A stretch of 64,000 bases of DNA, taken from contig NC_135242.1 of the NCBI RefSeq assembly GCF_947623445.1, positions 3,038,001 through 3,102,000 on the forward strand. Reading direction: 5' to 3'. The notes below the pieces were generated by a model. The model worked only from the letters and a program-made list of their open reading frames with translations. It was not told the origin of the DNA and ran no database searches. The position numbers and the translations under genes were made by a program. Each line of letters begins with the position of its first letter. Position 1 is the stretch's first letter. Positions 11,538 through 23,700 of this stretch are shown in pieces. Origin of the DNA: Clavelina lepadiformis. Lineage: Eukaryota; Chordata; Ascidiacea; Aplousobranchia; Clavelinidae.

Positions 11538-12425
11538 CTGCTGCAAAATAATACAGAATTGGTCATTTTTCTCTTAGCAAGAGCAGGATGATGAAGAAAG
11601 GCTTCCTGAATAATTATCATCTCTGTTGTTCTTTGGTAATCGATAGAATTGTAAAACATCAAAATAAACATTCGCTGAGTGGGATAGTATTTTGTTAGCT
11701 TTAGCAATGTCTGAAATGTATTTTAAGTTAGAAGCAGACATATAATAGAGTTGTGTCATTCTTTTCAATAATACTTTTGTTATTGACACAATGACCAACA
11801 CGTTGCAGTAACGTTTCATGCAGACAGGATAGCGAGTATACTTGAAGGACAACTGTTTGCTAAACATGTGAAAAAAAGCTGTGACAGAGCGACCAGACGG
11901 CCTACATATTTCACAGGACAGCAATATAACCAGAAGGTAACAAGCTAATTATATACTATGTGTTTGTAACAAAAATACCTTCATTTTACAGAAAATAAAT
12001 AAAAACAAAAAACAAATGGTGCAAATAAAATCTGGAATGAAATTTAAGTTGGTGAAATTGCTACTTTACAAAAAACACTCACGGTATTGAAAAGGTTGCC
12101 ACAGACTACGACTAAGTAGAACTTATCAAGGCTATAATAGGTGTCAAGTAAAGAACCAAAAATGTTATAAGTGTAAGCATCGTTGAATTGTTTAAACGAT
12201 TTTTGCATGCCATTAAAACTAATGCTTCACATTCTAATTATGAAAGTTTCACTGAAAAAATACACAGCCCCATTTCGACAAATATGCTGGCCGCTAAATA
12301 ACTTTCAGAAAATATTATACGCAAACAAAAACATGAACACAGTGTAATTGTAATGCGGTCATCTCATTCCAAATTTGAACCAGCAAAATGAGATATGATT
12401 GATTAAGAGAAAATGCAATACAAAC

Positions 12426-15400
12426 TTATTTAGGAACTAAACCTCTTGAAGTTGGATACAGCTCTTGATCAGAATTCTTTGTCATATTTTCTGACCTTTT
12501 TGCTGAACGACGTGAACGGGCTGATTTAGCTCTGCAACGAATAAAAAAACGTTACTTTACATTTCTTTAAGCTTATGAGGATGATAAAGCAGTAATGAGA
12601 TAAACCTTTGCTTGATCTTCTTGGTAAATTTTTCAGCACTTGCATCCAGCTGAATGTCGTCTTCATCTTGCAATGCTGCTTCCAAGGCCGCTTGAACCTT
12701 TCAAATAATAATTAATCATTAACTTATTGCTAAAAATTTAGAACGCACCCAATAAAAGAGAAAAAAATGTGAAAATGATCTAACTGAAATAATGAACAGA
12801 AATTGGTGTTCTTCCTACAATGAAGACAAAGCTACAAATCCATAGAATAACCTTCGGTGCGACTGTAGGACCAATGTAGTCCTTGGTGGTACGAGAGGGC
12901 AGGTCCAAGTCAACAAGCAGAATATTATCCCCACGATAACGTGGATTAAACCCAACCGCAGCAGCGACTCTGGCATGTTGCGATGTCGGCCTTTGCTGTC
13001 CATGGTGGGCGCTGTGTGGACGTTTCATCATAGTTTGACTGCAGTAGTTGAAGAAAAATATCAAGCAAACTCGCACAAAAAGATTTCAAAGGAAACAAAC
13101 CAGCTGAAATATTAGCTGTGCAAAGGATTGGAAAGTAAATTAAGATTTAGGAATCTTATTTGGAAAGATAGAGACAAAATACTTCAAAAATCAGTGGTTC
13201 CCAACCTGTGGTCTGCAAGTCATACTTTAGGCCAATTAGGTAACAGTTTCAAAGTTGTGGGACACGAGAAAACAATTATTGCAACAAGTAAGAAAAGGTT
13301 GGGAACCACTACAAAAACGTTTTACTTGAATATACCATCCGAATACTTGGATGTTTTACATCCCAAGAAGACTTACTTAGCATTGTTGCTCAAGGGTTTG
13401 ACTACAAAGTCGTCATCATCTTCATCATATTGTATCCGCTTTTCTAATTTTTCTCTTTCCTCCGCTGGTATGAAGTTCTCAATAACCAATGTCTTAAACT
13501 TTAATTCCCTTGTCATCTGTAACAAACAATTGTAACTTTGGGCTGTGAAATTTTAAAGATAATAATCAGTTTTTAAAACTTTCGCAATGATACGTTAGTT
13601 AGAAGAAGTTCGAAAAACACTGGCGGCCTTACCTCCATTTGTGCTAATTCGACTTCTTGCAACTCTTTAGAATATAAAGCCTGCATGTCCTTCATTTCCT
13701 GTCTGACATGCTGCATTTTAGCGTATATCTGCAACAACACAACATCGTAATATCAACTGCCGGATTTAATGTGATTTCAAACGTTACTGACAATCCGTGC
13801 AGCTTGTATACCTTCTTAAGACGCTTGGATTTAGCGTCCACCTCTTCGCGAAGAGTGGAGTAGCTCTCCTTAAATTTCTCAGCACCTTCCTCCTCATCGA
13901 GCAGCTTCTGTTTCATCTTCCTCTCCAGTTGTTGCTGCTCAATCAGCTGTTTCCTTCTTTCCTCCAGTTCCCTTTGTTGCTGATTCGTGCGATCGACGAT
14001 TGTTTTTCCGCCCACGAGTAACTTACTTTGCATTGCCTGGAACGAATGAGACAAAATTCAAATACCAAGGAAACGCGTCAGCTACAAACTTTTCCATCGC
14101 AAAAAAACTTATAAATTGGCTTTTGACGTTACCCCTGAGGAGAATTATTACAAGTCAAGAAGCCGCATGACTGCAAACAAAACCATATTAAAGTTACGTT
14201 TATTTTTGCTGCAAGTGCTTCTTTGGCTTCATGTTGTTTCTTGAGTTCGTGAAGTTTTTCTTCTTTCACTCGAAGCAGTTTCACTTTTTCTTCTTCCGCC
14301 ATGTTCTTGTCTTGAAGAATTCTCTTTTTATCATCTTCCAGTGTGGCTCTTTGCTTTTCCGAAACACTCTCTGAGTAACACAACAACCTTAAATGTACTG
14401 ATTCTTGCAAAAGTTTTGTATAAAGATATTTAGAATTCATTTCACTGGACAAAAAAAATACTAAAATCTTACAGAAGATTTTGCTAAACGTTCGCAGAAA
14501 GTTTTACCACAATGTATATCGTGGAAATAAAAACAAATATTTTGAATTAAGAAGCAATAAAATTCGATGCTTAAATCATAGATCTGTTGATATTACCATC
14601 ATCATCATCATCTTCGTCCTCTTCAGAAGACCCAACACTTTCACCGTCAACGCCTCCTCTTCTCTTCTTGCTTCTTTTGCCTCCTCCTCGACCCTTGTTC
14701 TCCAACGAAGCTTTGAGTCTGTTGGAAGTTGCAAGCAATGGAAAATAATAGTTAGAAGCAGCAGATTAGAAAGAGCGCTAGTGTAATGACAATGCACAAA
14801 TTCATAATATTTGATGAATCAAGTTGTTATTTACTTTGCAATTTCCTCTTGAAATTCGCGGAGGAGGGCATCCTTGGGATCCTCGTTAATTTTAGGTTTG
14901 TTTTGGATGTTCTTTGCTCGATTTGCATATCTCAAGGTAGTGATGGTTTCGTCAAAGTTGTAACTAGCTGGACCGATATTGGCAACCTTTCGAAAAAACA
15001 ACAGACAGGCATTATAAAACAACTACAAAGTTTACCCATCACCTGATACTAATCTTCAAGCTAGCTCTTTACCATGACAGTTTTAGCATTTCCACCAAGT
15101 GAATCTTGTAACAGCCTCGTGAGCTTTGAGTCTCGATATGGAATGTGGCTGTTGCCGTCAACCAACGCCGATATGACATTTCCTATAGATATTTAAGAAC
15201 ATTTAATTAGAGCAGTCATGATATAACATATGTTGCATTTTTTAATTATTTAGAACAAATGGAAACAAGTGCAAAGAAATTGATTATTATGTTATCAAAC
15301 AAGTGCTGAAAATGGAACATCATTAAGAAGCAAGGTCTTCCAACCAACTTTGTACACAGTGATAGGACTTTTAAACTGTATTACCTAATGCTGAAAGGGA

Positions 15401-17164
15401 GAGGTTAATCTTGGTTGCTTCTTTTAACCTTTCGCCACTTGCACCAGATTTTGCCTGAAACGTTTTTAAGATTGTTTTTGTTTTCTATTTCTTTCAAATG
15501 TGCGTAAAAGCTTGCAAGCAAAGTTATGCCTGTTTAACTAAAGGAATCACCTGTCTTTCACTGCCGGCGAGATCGACTAAATTCAACTTTCCAACACGAA
15601 TATGATTTTTCCCATCAAGACCATCTTCACTACACTCTATGGTTATGACAAATATAGCATGGGAACGAGAACTAAAATTATGAAAAAGGAAATTATGAAA
15701 TTTTGCAATACAAGTATAACCTCTACATTCAGAAATAATATATTGCCACTATTAAACGAGAACGAAATTATGTGGATGACAGAGCAAAACACTTTAACCT
15801 GTGTTCGTTCATGTTTGTGGCTCCAACACTTCGATTTTTGTTTCCAACATCCATCACATGTTCAATCTCTTTTACGGATTTTGTAACAAAAGAAAGTAGA
15901 TCTTTTACATAAATACCTGCAATGCAAGAAACACGGTGTCGGTATATCTGTATATATGTAGTTTCCGCATGCTACAGTTTCACTTTTCATTCAGTCTTGG
16001 ATCATTAAATCAGAAACAATTAATCAGAATTACTTTAGGTAATTGATAAAATAACACTTTGTTCTTTCAAAACCTGTGTCAGGTCTTTCCTTTAATTCTA
16101 GTCTTTTTGTTTGATCCTTTGACAGAAGATCTCTAATTTCTTCTTGATAAATTTCAAGATATGAGGCTCGCACCAAATATTGCTGATCTTTGGTGCGCGC
16201 TATGTGCTTATAAATATGTTCAAAAGATCGTGGTATGGCACCTCTGAGATCAAAATTAGACCGAACACCTTCAAATGTACAAGCACGATGATGTACAAAG
16301 AATAAAATAATATCATTGCTAACAACACCACAACTGCTAGACAACGTTAATGAGCACTAACAAACTATGCAAAAATTTTGTAAAAACAAAAACCACTTAT
16401 GTACATAATTTTTGTATAAAACATAACTGAGTTGTATACATTTTAACTGTGATTGCTTTCAAGTACGAAAAGTTACAAGGATTTAACAAAACACTGTCAT
16501 TATACCTTCCATTGTAAAGGTCTTTCCAGTCCCAGTTTGGCCATAAGCAAAAATTGTTCCATTAAACCCATTTAAAACAGAATCCAATAAACCTTGAAAG
16601 GTCTCTTCAAATATATCAGTTTGCGTTGAATTCCAGTCATAAATGGAATCGAAGGTAAACGCTTTGGGGGTATCTGTAGGATCTGAAAATGTAAAAGTTC
16701 TTTAAAATCAAAAAGTAGGAACAAAATCCATAGTGGAAAGTTTGGCAGCTGCACACACGAGGTTCAACAATGTGCATTCCCCACTTTTTTTATTTTCACG
16801 CTAATTTATAATAAATAAACCAAGAAAAACTGCTTGTCTGAACGCCAATTTATTATAAACAAACAAAGAATTAAAGCTTCAGTTCATGCCATCATGCCAA
16901 AACTTCTGTTTTTGCAAGCTGCCTTACTTTTCACTCAGAAATTAAATGGTGACATTGACATTGTTCCATGTTAGTTTAGCAAAATCCATAAGAAAATAAA
17001 AAAAGTCAGTTATAAGAAATACTTTTAGGGTTTTTGATTTGAACTTGGCCCATCTTTAGATCCATATTGACCACACTTTCATGATGTTCGCCGATTTCTT
17101 TTTGGTTGAGTGGCCGACAACGCACAACCACTTTAACACATTCGTTATTTTTTGATTTTGACAT
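12426..17164 (-). CDS. KIF3B: Kinesin-2 motor subunit KIF3B, about 15 exons
   Basis: The start [18 protein letters not shown] (17164) and end [10 protein letters not shown] (stop 12426-12428) match human KIF3B at both termini. In order I see the P-loop [10 protein letters not shown] (about 16530), [19 protein letters not shown] (about 16150), switch I NMNEHS/SSRSH split by an intron (about 15800/15650), switch II DLAGSE (about 15575), [16 protein letters not shown] (about 15110) and the neck (about 14900). A Lys/Gly-rich then acidic EDEDDDDD hinge (about 14610-14720) follows, then coiled coil and a basic tail with PSRTTKDY (about 12885). It forms the KIF3A/KIF3B/KAP3 heterotrimer that drives anterograde intraflagellar transport. 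An upstream in-frame ATG at 17209 exists, but 17164 matches the family start. A small hAT element sits in a 3' intron. IFT70 is divergent next door. Confidence 0.95.
13192..13311. mobile_element. Short hAT MITE, about 120 bp, in a KIF3B intron
   Basis: CAGTGGTTCCCAACCTGTGG at the left end and AAGGTTGGGAACCACTA at the right end are inverted repeats. The flanks TCAAAAAT and CAAAAACG are only loosely alike, so the 8-bp target duplication is not clean. It lies between the exons ending PLSNNA and starting near MMKRPHS. Ends resemble those of the element at 2850-3151, so it may be a more deleted relative. Confidence 0.7.
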
Positions 17165-18302
17165 GTCGCTCAGACAAACACTTAAATTTATCCTAGTAGC
17201 AACCTGCATTAAACATACCCAGTAATTACAATTTTATTACAGTGTATAACAGCAATAAGTGTATAACAGCAATAAGTGTATAACAGCAAGTGAGTCTACA
17301 GGCCTACACAATAACGACAGAAAGATGTAACAGTTAACATGGTTATTACATGGTTACATAGTCCACGCATTTTTTGAAGTACCAGTACCAATATCCCTTC
17401 GCAATTTGCACTATTTTGTGTTTGTCGCACAGATGGTTGAACCTTTTAAAAATTAAGTCAGTGTTTTTACAACAAATTCTTTAAGGTATTTCCAAAAATA
17501 AAAGGCCTACTCCAAGCTAGGTCTAGTTCACAATAATAAAATTGAGGTCACTGAATCATGAAAAAACTAACTAAAGCAGACTAAGGTTACTAGTCTTTAA
17601 TGTGCATACTATCAAACTACATTTTCACTATATATTTAACATAAGTATAGAATAAAAACAGTTCATTTCGCTTCATATCTCAGAGCACCAGGTCTTCTCT
17701 ACAACTTATGTTCAACATAAAACGCCAAGTCAAGTCAGCTGCAACGCTTTCGCTAAGGAGGAAGATTTCTTCTAAATGAAGCTGTTCTTTTTGCACTTGG
17801 TAAAAGTAATAATATTTGCAACGTGATAGGGTCGATTTTATTAACTGCTTCAATAAATAAGAAAAGATTTGGTAAAGCACAAACGTTTTTTTTAATAATG
17901 TGTTGTTTATCGAAAGTCTGAATAAAGTAAAAACTAAAGTTTACATATTTGTTCGTTGTCTTCTTAAATATGATTCAAAAAATCCTCGAGATGACGCAAA
18001 CAACAGCTAGAATTAGGTCATACAACACCATTACTATTTTTCAGTCCAGCTTCTTTACCCGTTCATTGTTCAGTGTGTTACATCGTTGAAAGTGTTAAGC
18101 TACTTTAGCTTTTTGGTATTGTTTTAAAGGTAGAAAATAGTCGTAACATGTGGCTTATGTCACGTTAAAATCTTGTTTGAAAATTTCATAGATAGTAATC
18201 TATTGTGCTACGCTGGTCCTGTAGTCTGCCTAGTTGGTTTTTAATAACTGTACAAAAATTCTGAAGGTTTAAAGCAGTTATAGGCCTTTTTATTTGCTAA
18301 GC
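17165..18302. promoter_or_regulatory. Divergent promoter region between KIF3B and IFT70
   Basis: About 1.1 kb separates the two start codons and both genes read outward, so their promoters must lie here (apart from possible 5' UTR introns). No clean RFX X-box (GTNRCC-N-RGYAAC) was found. The nearest is TTATCC-TAGT-AGCAAC at 17188-17203, with one mismatch and a four-base spacer, 24 bp upstream of the KIF3B ATG. A 17-bp tandem repeat lies at about 17242-17289. No other gene is seen. Confidence 0.5.
17242..17289. repeat. 17-bp tandem repeat, nearly three copies
   Basis: The unit GTGTATAACAGCAATAA repeats head to tail, the last copy being partial and varied (GTGTATAACAGCAAGTG). It lies within the divergent KIF3B/IFT70 promoter region. 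No function is apparent. Confidence 0.8.
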
Positions 18303-20258
18303 ATGAATACCATCAAAGACGGGGAATATACGTCAACAATTTACAAAAAGATACGTGATGGACAGTATGCAAGTGCAATTGACATTCTCAACATTGAACT
18401 TCAAAAGCAACCGCAACTAAGAGCAACCCTTTCATTACTGGCATACTGCTATTACCACAGCCAAGATTTTCTTAACGCAGCAGATTGTTACAATCAGCTC
18501 TCGCAAATATGTCCAGATGTTGATGATTACAAGCTGTATTATGTAATGTCACTTTACAAGGGTGGAGATTATCAAACAGCGATGAAAGCATCATTTGGCA
18601 TCGAAAATCCGGCATACCAGACCAAAGTTCAGAAAATCCAAGCAGCCATTAAATATATGGAGGAAGATTACGCTGGAGCAAAGAGTCTGGTGGAACAATC
18701 TTCCGAAGAAGATGATCCTGATAACGTAATCAACATGGGATGTTTGTTATGCAAAGAAAATCAGTTTGAGAAAGCGTGTAAAAAATTTCAGCAGGCCATT
18801 CAGTTGGCAGGATATCGTGCCAGTTTGTCTTACAATATCGCACTGTGTCACTATCGTCAAAAGCAGTATGCTCCAGCCCTGAAACACATTGCTGATGTCA
18901 TTGAAAGAGGAATTCGGGAACATCCAGAGCTGAGTGTTGGCATGACTACTGAAGGAATTGATGTTCGCAGTGTTGGAAACACTGTTCTCTTGAAGGAAAC
19001 AGCCTTGGTTGAAGCGTTTAATCTTAAGGCAGCCATCGAGTATCAACTAAAGAATTACGATGCCGCTGGAGAAGCACTAACAGATATGCCTCCACGTTCA
19101 GAAGAAGAATTAGATCCCTACACTCTTCACAACATGGCTCTCATGAACATGCAAACTAAAGCAACAGAGGGATTTGAGAAGCTCCATTTCTTGCTCCAAC
19201 AACCCACATTTCCTCCTGAAACATTTGGGAATTTGCTTCTTCTCTACGTGAAACACGATTACCTAGATCTTGCAGCCGATGTACTTGCTGAGTACTCGGA
19301 GTTCACTTACAAGTATCTGACTCCGTTCTTGTACGAGTTCATTGATGCCGTGATTACAAAGCAAACTGCGCCTGAAGAAGCTTTTCGAAAATTAGATGAA
19401 ATGGCAAGCCGCCACATTGACAGTCTCCGTAAGTTAACGAAGGTGGTTCAAGAAGCGAGAGATCTACGTGATGAAGTTGGTGTGAAAAAGTTTGTTACTG
19501 ATTACGAGGAAGCAATGGAGAGATATATTCCAATATTAATGCAGCAAGCTAAAATATACTGGGACCGTGATAATTGTGCAGCAGTGGAACGTGTATTTAG
19601 AAAATCTGTGGAGTTTTGCAACGAATTAGATCCTTGGAGGCTTAACGTTGCTCATGTGTTATTCATGCAGGATAACAAATTTAAAGAAGCCACTGGGTTT
19701 TATGAACCAATTGTCAAAAAGCATTATGATTCGATTTTGGATGTGGAAGCTGTGGTGTTGGCAAATCTTTGCGTCTCGTACATCATGACGAGTCAAAATG
19801 AAGAAGCGGAAGAACTGATGAGGAAGATTGAAAAGGAAGAGGAGCAGATGTCTTACGAGGATCCAGATCGTAAAATATTCCATCTTTGCATCGTTAATAT
19901 TGTCATCGGAACTCTCTACTGTGCAAAAGGCAATTTCGATTTTGGTATATCAAGGGTAATAAAAAGCCTTGAACCTTACAATCGTAAACTCGGAGTGGAT
20001 ACTTGGTTTTACGCCAAGAGATGTGTTTTGGCTCTTCTTGAAAACCTGGGCAGAAATATGATCAGTCTTCGAGATTCCATCCTCCAAGAAGTCATTCAGT
20101 TTCTTGAGCATTGTGAACTACATGGTAAAGACATTCCAGTTTCCAATGCAGCACCTTCAATAAATGATGGTCCTAAAGCACCAGACGGAAGAAAAACTGT
20201 CGCATACGAGGCCCGTCTGTTGAAGGCGTTGTTCTTAGAGTATGTGGGATGGCCTTAG
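18303..20258 (+). CDS. TTC30: Intraflagellar transport protein 70 (TTC30), intronless, 651 aa
   Basis: One uninterrupted frame from ATG 18303 to TAG 20256-20258. The first residues MNTIKDGEYTSTIYKKIRDG match the TTC30 start. Tetratricopeptide repeats run through most of the length. Near-identical blocks to human TTC30A/B include GVGMTTEG-like ERGIREHPELSVGMTTEG, DVRSVGNT, EELDPYTLHNMALMNM, FGNLLLLY, KIYWDRDN and VLANLCVSYIMTSQNEEAEE. The C-terminus is LKALFLEYVGWP, without the final NK of the human protein. IFT70 is an IFT-B core subunit that wraps IFT52 and is needed for ciliary assembly. Human TTC30 genes are also single-exon. An in-frame TTG nine bases earlier is not needed. KIF3B is divergent upstream and ASXL convergent downstream. 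Confidence 0.97.
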   Translation: MNTIKDGEYTSTIYKKIRDGQYASAIDILNIELQKQPQLRATLSLLAYCYYHSQDFLNAADCYNQLSQICPDVDDYKLYYVMSLYKGGDYQTAMKASFGIENPAYQTKVQKIQAAIKYMEEDYAGAKSLVEQSSEEDDPDNVINMGCLLCKENQFEKACKKFQQAIQLAGYRASLSYNIALCHYRQKQYAPALKHIADVIERGIREHPELSVGMTTEGIDVRSVGNTVLLKETALVEAFNLKAAIEYQLKNYDAAGEALTDMPPRSEEELDPYTLHNMALMNMQTKATEGFEKLHFLLQQPTFPPETFGNLLLLYVKHDYLDLAADVLAEYSEFTYKYLTPFLYEFIDAVITKQTAPEEAFRKLDEMASRHIDSLRKLTKVVQEARDLRDEVGVKKFVTDYEEAMERYIPILMQQAKIYWDRDNCAAVERVFRKSVEFCNELDPWRLNVAHVLFMQDNKFKEATGFYEPIVKKHYDSILDVEAVVLANLCVSYIMTSQNEEAEELMRKIEKEEEQMSYEDPDRKIFHLCIVNIVIGTLYCAKGNFDFGISRVIKSLEPYNRKLGVDTWFYAKRCVLALLENLGRNMISLRDSILQEVIQFLEHCELHGKDIPVSNAAPSINDGPKAPDGRKTVAYEARLLKALFLEYVGWP

Positions 20259-20777
20259 CAAACTGCGTCGACATTGTAGTGTTATTTTGTAAAAAGAATA
20301 CATAGATTTTTGATGATTGGCCACTAACATTAGAATTTAATTAAAGTTTCAGAGGTTTTTATATGTATTTAACATTTTACAAATTGTAAATATACTTTTG
20401 TTATTGTTTATATTGATACATTCTTATTGTGATGCTCAGGAAAAGGACCACTGTAACAAAGTCAATGAAAAAGTGCTTGTATTTCAGCTAGTTTTAAAAT
20501 CAAGACAAAAACTTTCATAGATTAATGAAAAACAAAACAAATCTATTTGTGTGCAAAAAATGGTAAAATACAAACACATTCCCACAGTACTTAAAAAAGT
20601 GTACAGAGATATGAACACGCTCATCATATATACCCATTTTAAGAGTACAGTGTACTCACAATAGGAAAAAGAGAAATTTCCTTACTGGGACATAATTAAA
20701 ATAACTTAAAGGCAGCAGAAATAATGAAGTTTACGGACACAGATTTGCAAAACGCAGAAGTCAAAAATCACAAAGTA
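20259..20777. other. 3' regions of convergent IFT70 and ASXL
   Basis: AT-rich sequence with no coding signal. ATTAAA-type hexamers occur just after the IFT70 stop. I looked specifically on the minus strand for a Cys-rich PHD exon of ASXL and found none. Confidence 0.5.
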
Positions 20778-23700
20778 TCAGCTGCCAGGTGTCGACTGCT
20801 TATTAGTAGCAACTACAGGTGGTGGAACGGGTAAGTTTGGTCTGCAAGGAAAAATGAGTTACACACAAAATTTACAAAGTTCTGTGCATGCTGTGTACAA
20901 ACAACTAACTCACTTGATCTCATCGCTCGAGTCGGCGTTTGTCTGCCGTGGAACCGCAACCACGCCGGTCGCCCCAGATTGTGGAGGCTCCCACCTTGTC
21001 ACATGTCGCGTGCAATCATCACTGTCAGAGGCCTAAGATGGTGCGCATAATCATATCACTACAACTCTTGGTGACGCAAATGAAATGTAGTATCGTAACG
21101 TGAAGGATATTGAGTAAGCCGCAGTGCTCACCTTGTCGTTCTCAGATGCTGTTGTCGTTGAAATTGTTGAGTCAGCGGGATCTTCCTCATCTGATGACTC
21201 AGCGTCATCATCTGCCGAGTCAGAATGAATAATACGCGTTCGCGACGCGGCAAGATCTTGCATATTCTTTCCTGGAGGGTGAAAAAATTTTTAAGATTTT
21301 TACTTGAACCAACCCCAAAGGACTGTGTGATGGATTGTTTTACCCTTGTACAATATCTAGTTGGCTAACTTGACAACTACTAACTACATTATGTTGTTTC
21401 AATTAAACTGAATTGGTGGAGCTGTTACAAACAAACGGACACTTTAAAACACCAAAAAATAAGAGAAAACAGCACTTTCACTAAGTAAAAGAATTTTAAA
21501 AGAACCAACTCTTTGAATATCAAATTTTAATACCAGATACTTTGGCTTCTGGAAGTACAAAATTCAGGAAGTTAATTACCTTTACTTGTTGATCTGTATT
21601 TGGGAGAAGAATTGTCACCAAATTGTTTCTGCGGCAGTGTTGACGTTGGTAGTTTGGAGGCTTGAAACTTGGAGTCTGCTACAATCTTTATTTCGAAAAT
21701 ATTGCGTCAAGTTTAGCACAAGGTTAGGCTAAGGCATAAAAATGATAGGACTATATTCAATACTATTTTTACATCCGACAGCCGACAGGCATAATTGTTT
21801 ACACCAGAAATACAGTTGCCACTAGTTTATGAAGTAAAGTGGAAGCTTGTGAACTCAAAATTTCCGATATCTCAAGAATCTGCTACATCTACAAAATGCC
21901 TATATAGATCATATAGAACCCTTGAAGTTAAATACGCGTCCACTGTATATCAATCAATAAATTCATTACCTTGTTAGCAGACCACGTGCCAGATACTGGC
22001 TTGTCACAGAAGAGAGACAAGGTTTTTGACTGGAACAAAGAACTGGTGGCAAAACTGCCAACTGAGGACTCTGTGCTTGTTACTGGCTTCAAACTAAATA
22101 AAAAGTTATTTAGATGGTTGTTTATTTATTTTATTCTCAAACAATTTGAAAACCATTCAAACTGTTAATATCAAAAGTACAATGAGATAGAATGTAAAAG
22201 ATTTTCGAGTCACTATTCCACGCAACACTGAAATAGCTCTTACTTGACGTTAAAGGGCGGTACACCGAAGACAGGAGCAGGTTTCACCAATAATGCTGGA
22301 GACAAAACATGGGTTTGGCGCTCGGAGATGGACAAATTTTTACTTCCGTTGTCTTTTTCTTGCCCTGTATCTAGTTCTGGGGAAACCCATCGCGACTTTG
22401 ATGCACTGGTTTCTGAGTCTGGTGAACGTATTTGACTGACTGGTCTCGGGAGCCTAATAGGTCCTCGGTGGGCATGACGAAGTTTTCTTCCGGAATCAGA
22501 ATCTTCCGAATTTGTGTCATCCGATGAAGAGTCATCATCATTGGAAGATGGTAATGGGGATGACCTTTTCATCTCCTTCTTAATGACATCTGCATCCACC
22601 TGGGGGGAATAAAAATCAAATTAGTGCAATAATTCCATGTTCCACAATAACTGTTTCATATTTTACAGCAATATCTTCATAAATATACCTTAAGAGAAAT
22701 GGCGGATCCAGCTGCTTTTATTTTCAGGGTTATCTTGCTTTTTCCTGAGGGCTTTCCACCAGGTGGAGAAGATTGTAACTTTTCGTGTTTTTCGACGAGA
22801 GGTTTCGGCTCGGTTTTGATGTCGACCAAAGCTGTAGGTGGCTGCGTTTAAAAATCAACAAACTACATCAAAAATGCCATCTTTGCCAACAAGAATGAAT
22901 CCTTATGATTTCAAAGCTCTACATATTTTAGGATTATATTTTACCTTGTGATTATAACTTGAAACTATCGACCTAATATAAGCCCAAATTACCTTTTTTA
23001 GTGTGATGTTTGCTGGCATAGGAGCGGTGTTTTGAAATGCAGGAGCAGCACTTTGGTTATTAACTGCAGTGTCATTGTGGCTAACCCACTGAACCCGTTC
23101 CAAGGGTAAAGTCCCAGTGTTTGGTAACCTTACATAAGCGGCAGAGTTGGGGCGCAATGGGGTGGCAATGGTATTGGCGGGGGTGACTGTGTTGGGGTCT
23201 GTCACCATGGGAAAATATACAGGAAATGTTGTGGCGTTGAAAATATGTGATTGTGAGTTTGCGGCAACGACACCATGTGGTTGAGACGTAACTGGAGGTC
23301 TAGTGTGAAAATCATAAATATACAATTTGCATATGCGTCAATTTTTCAAAAGAAAATGAAAAAATGGGGAGGGGCATATTGAAATTTGGGGATTTCCCCA
23401 ATATGAGAGCTTAAGATCGGTACAACGTTATCGTTGTTGTGTAGTTATGTATCGCAATGCATTTTTGCATATATAAATATGTGAATTTATCAAATATCTT
23501 GGAGCAAGTTTTAAGAACAGTCTTTTTGCATGGGACTTCTGCTAAACTGATCCTAAGCTTTTCATTTGATAGCCACGCATTTTGATTGTATGAAGGAAAA
23601 GTAGAACACAGTTCTACAGCGTTAACTAGCGACAAGAAATCAGTGTCTTAATGGCCACTACGAGTTAAAACGATTTATTTCAAACCGTTGTTTTATATCA

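Noticed and set aside
11574-11924. 116-codon minus-strand frame downstream of BDH1
   Set aside because: Lies between two convergent genes, with no start context, homology or exon borders.
17165-18302. Clear RFX X-box motif
   Set aside because: No match to GTNRCC-N(0-3)-RGYAAC; the best candidate has a mismatch and a four-base spacer.
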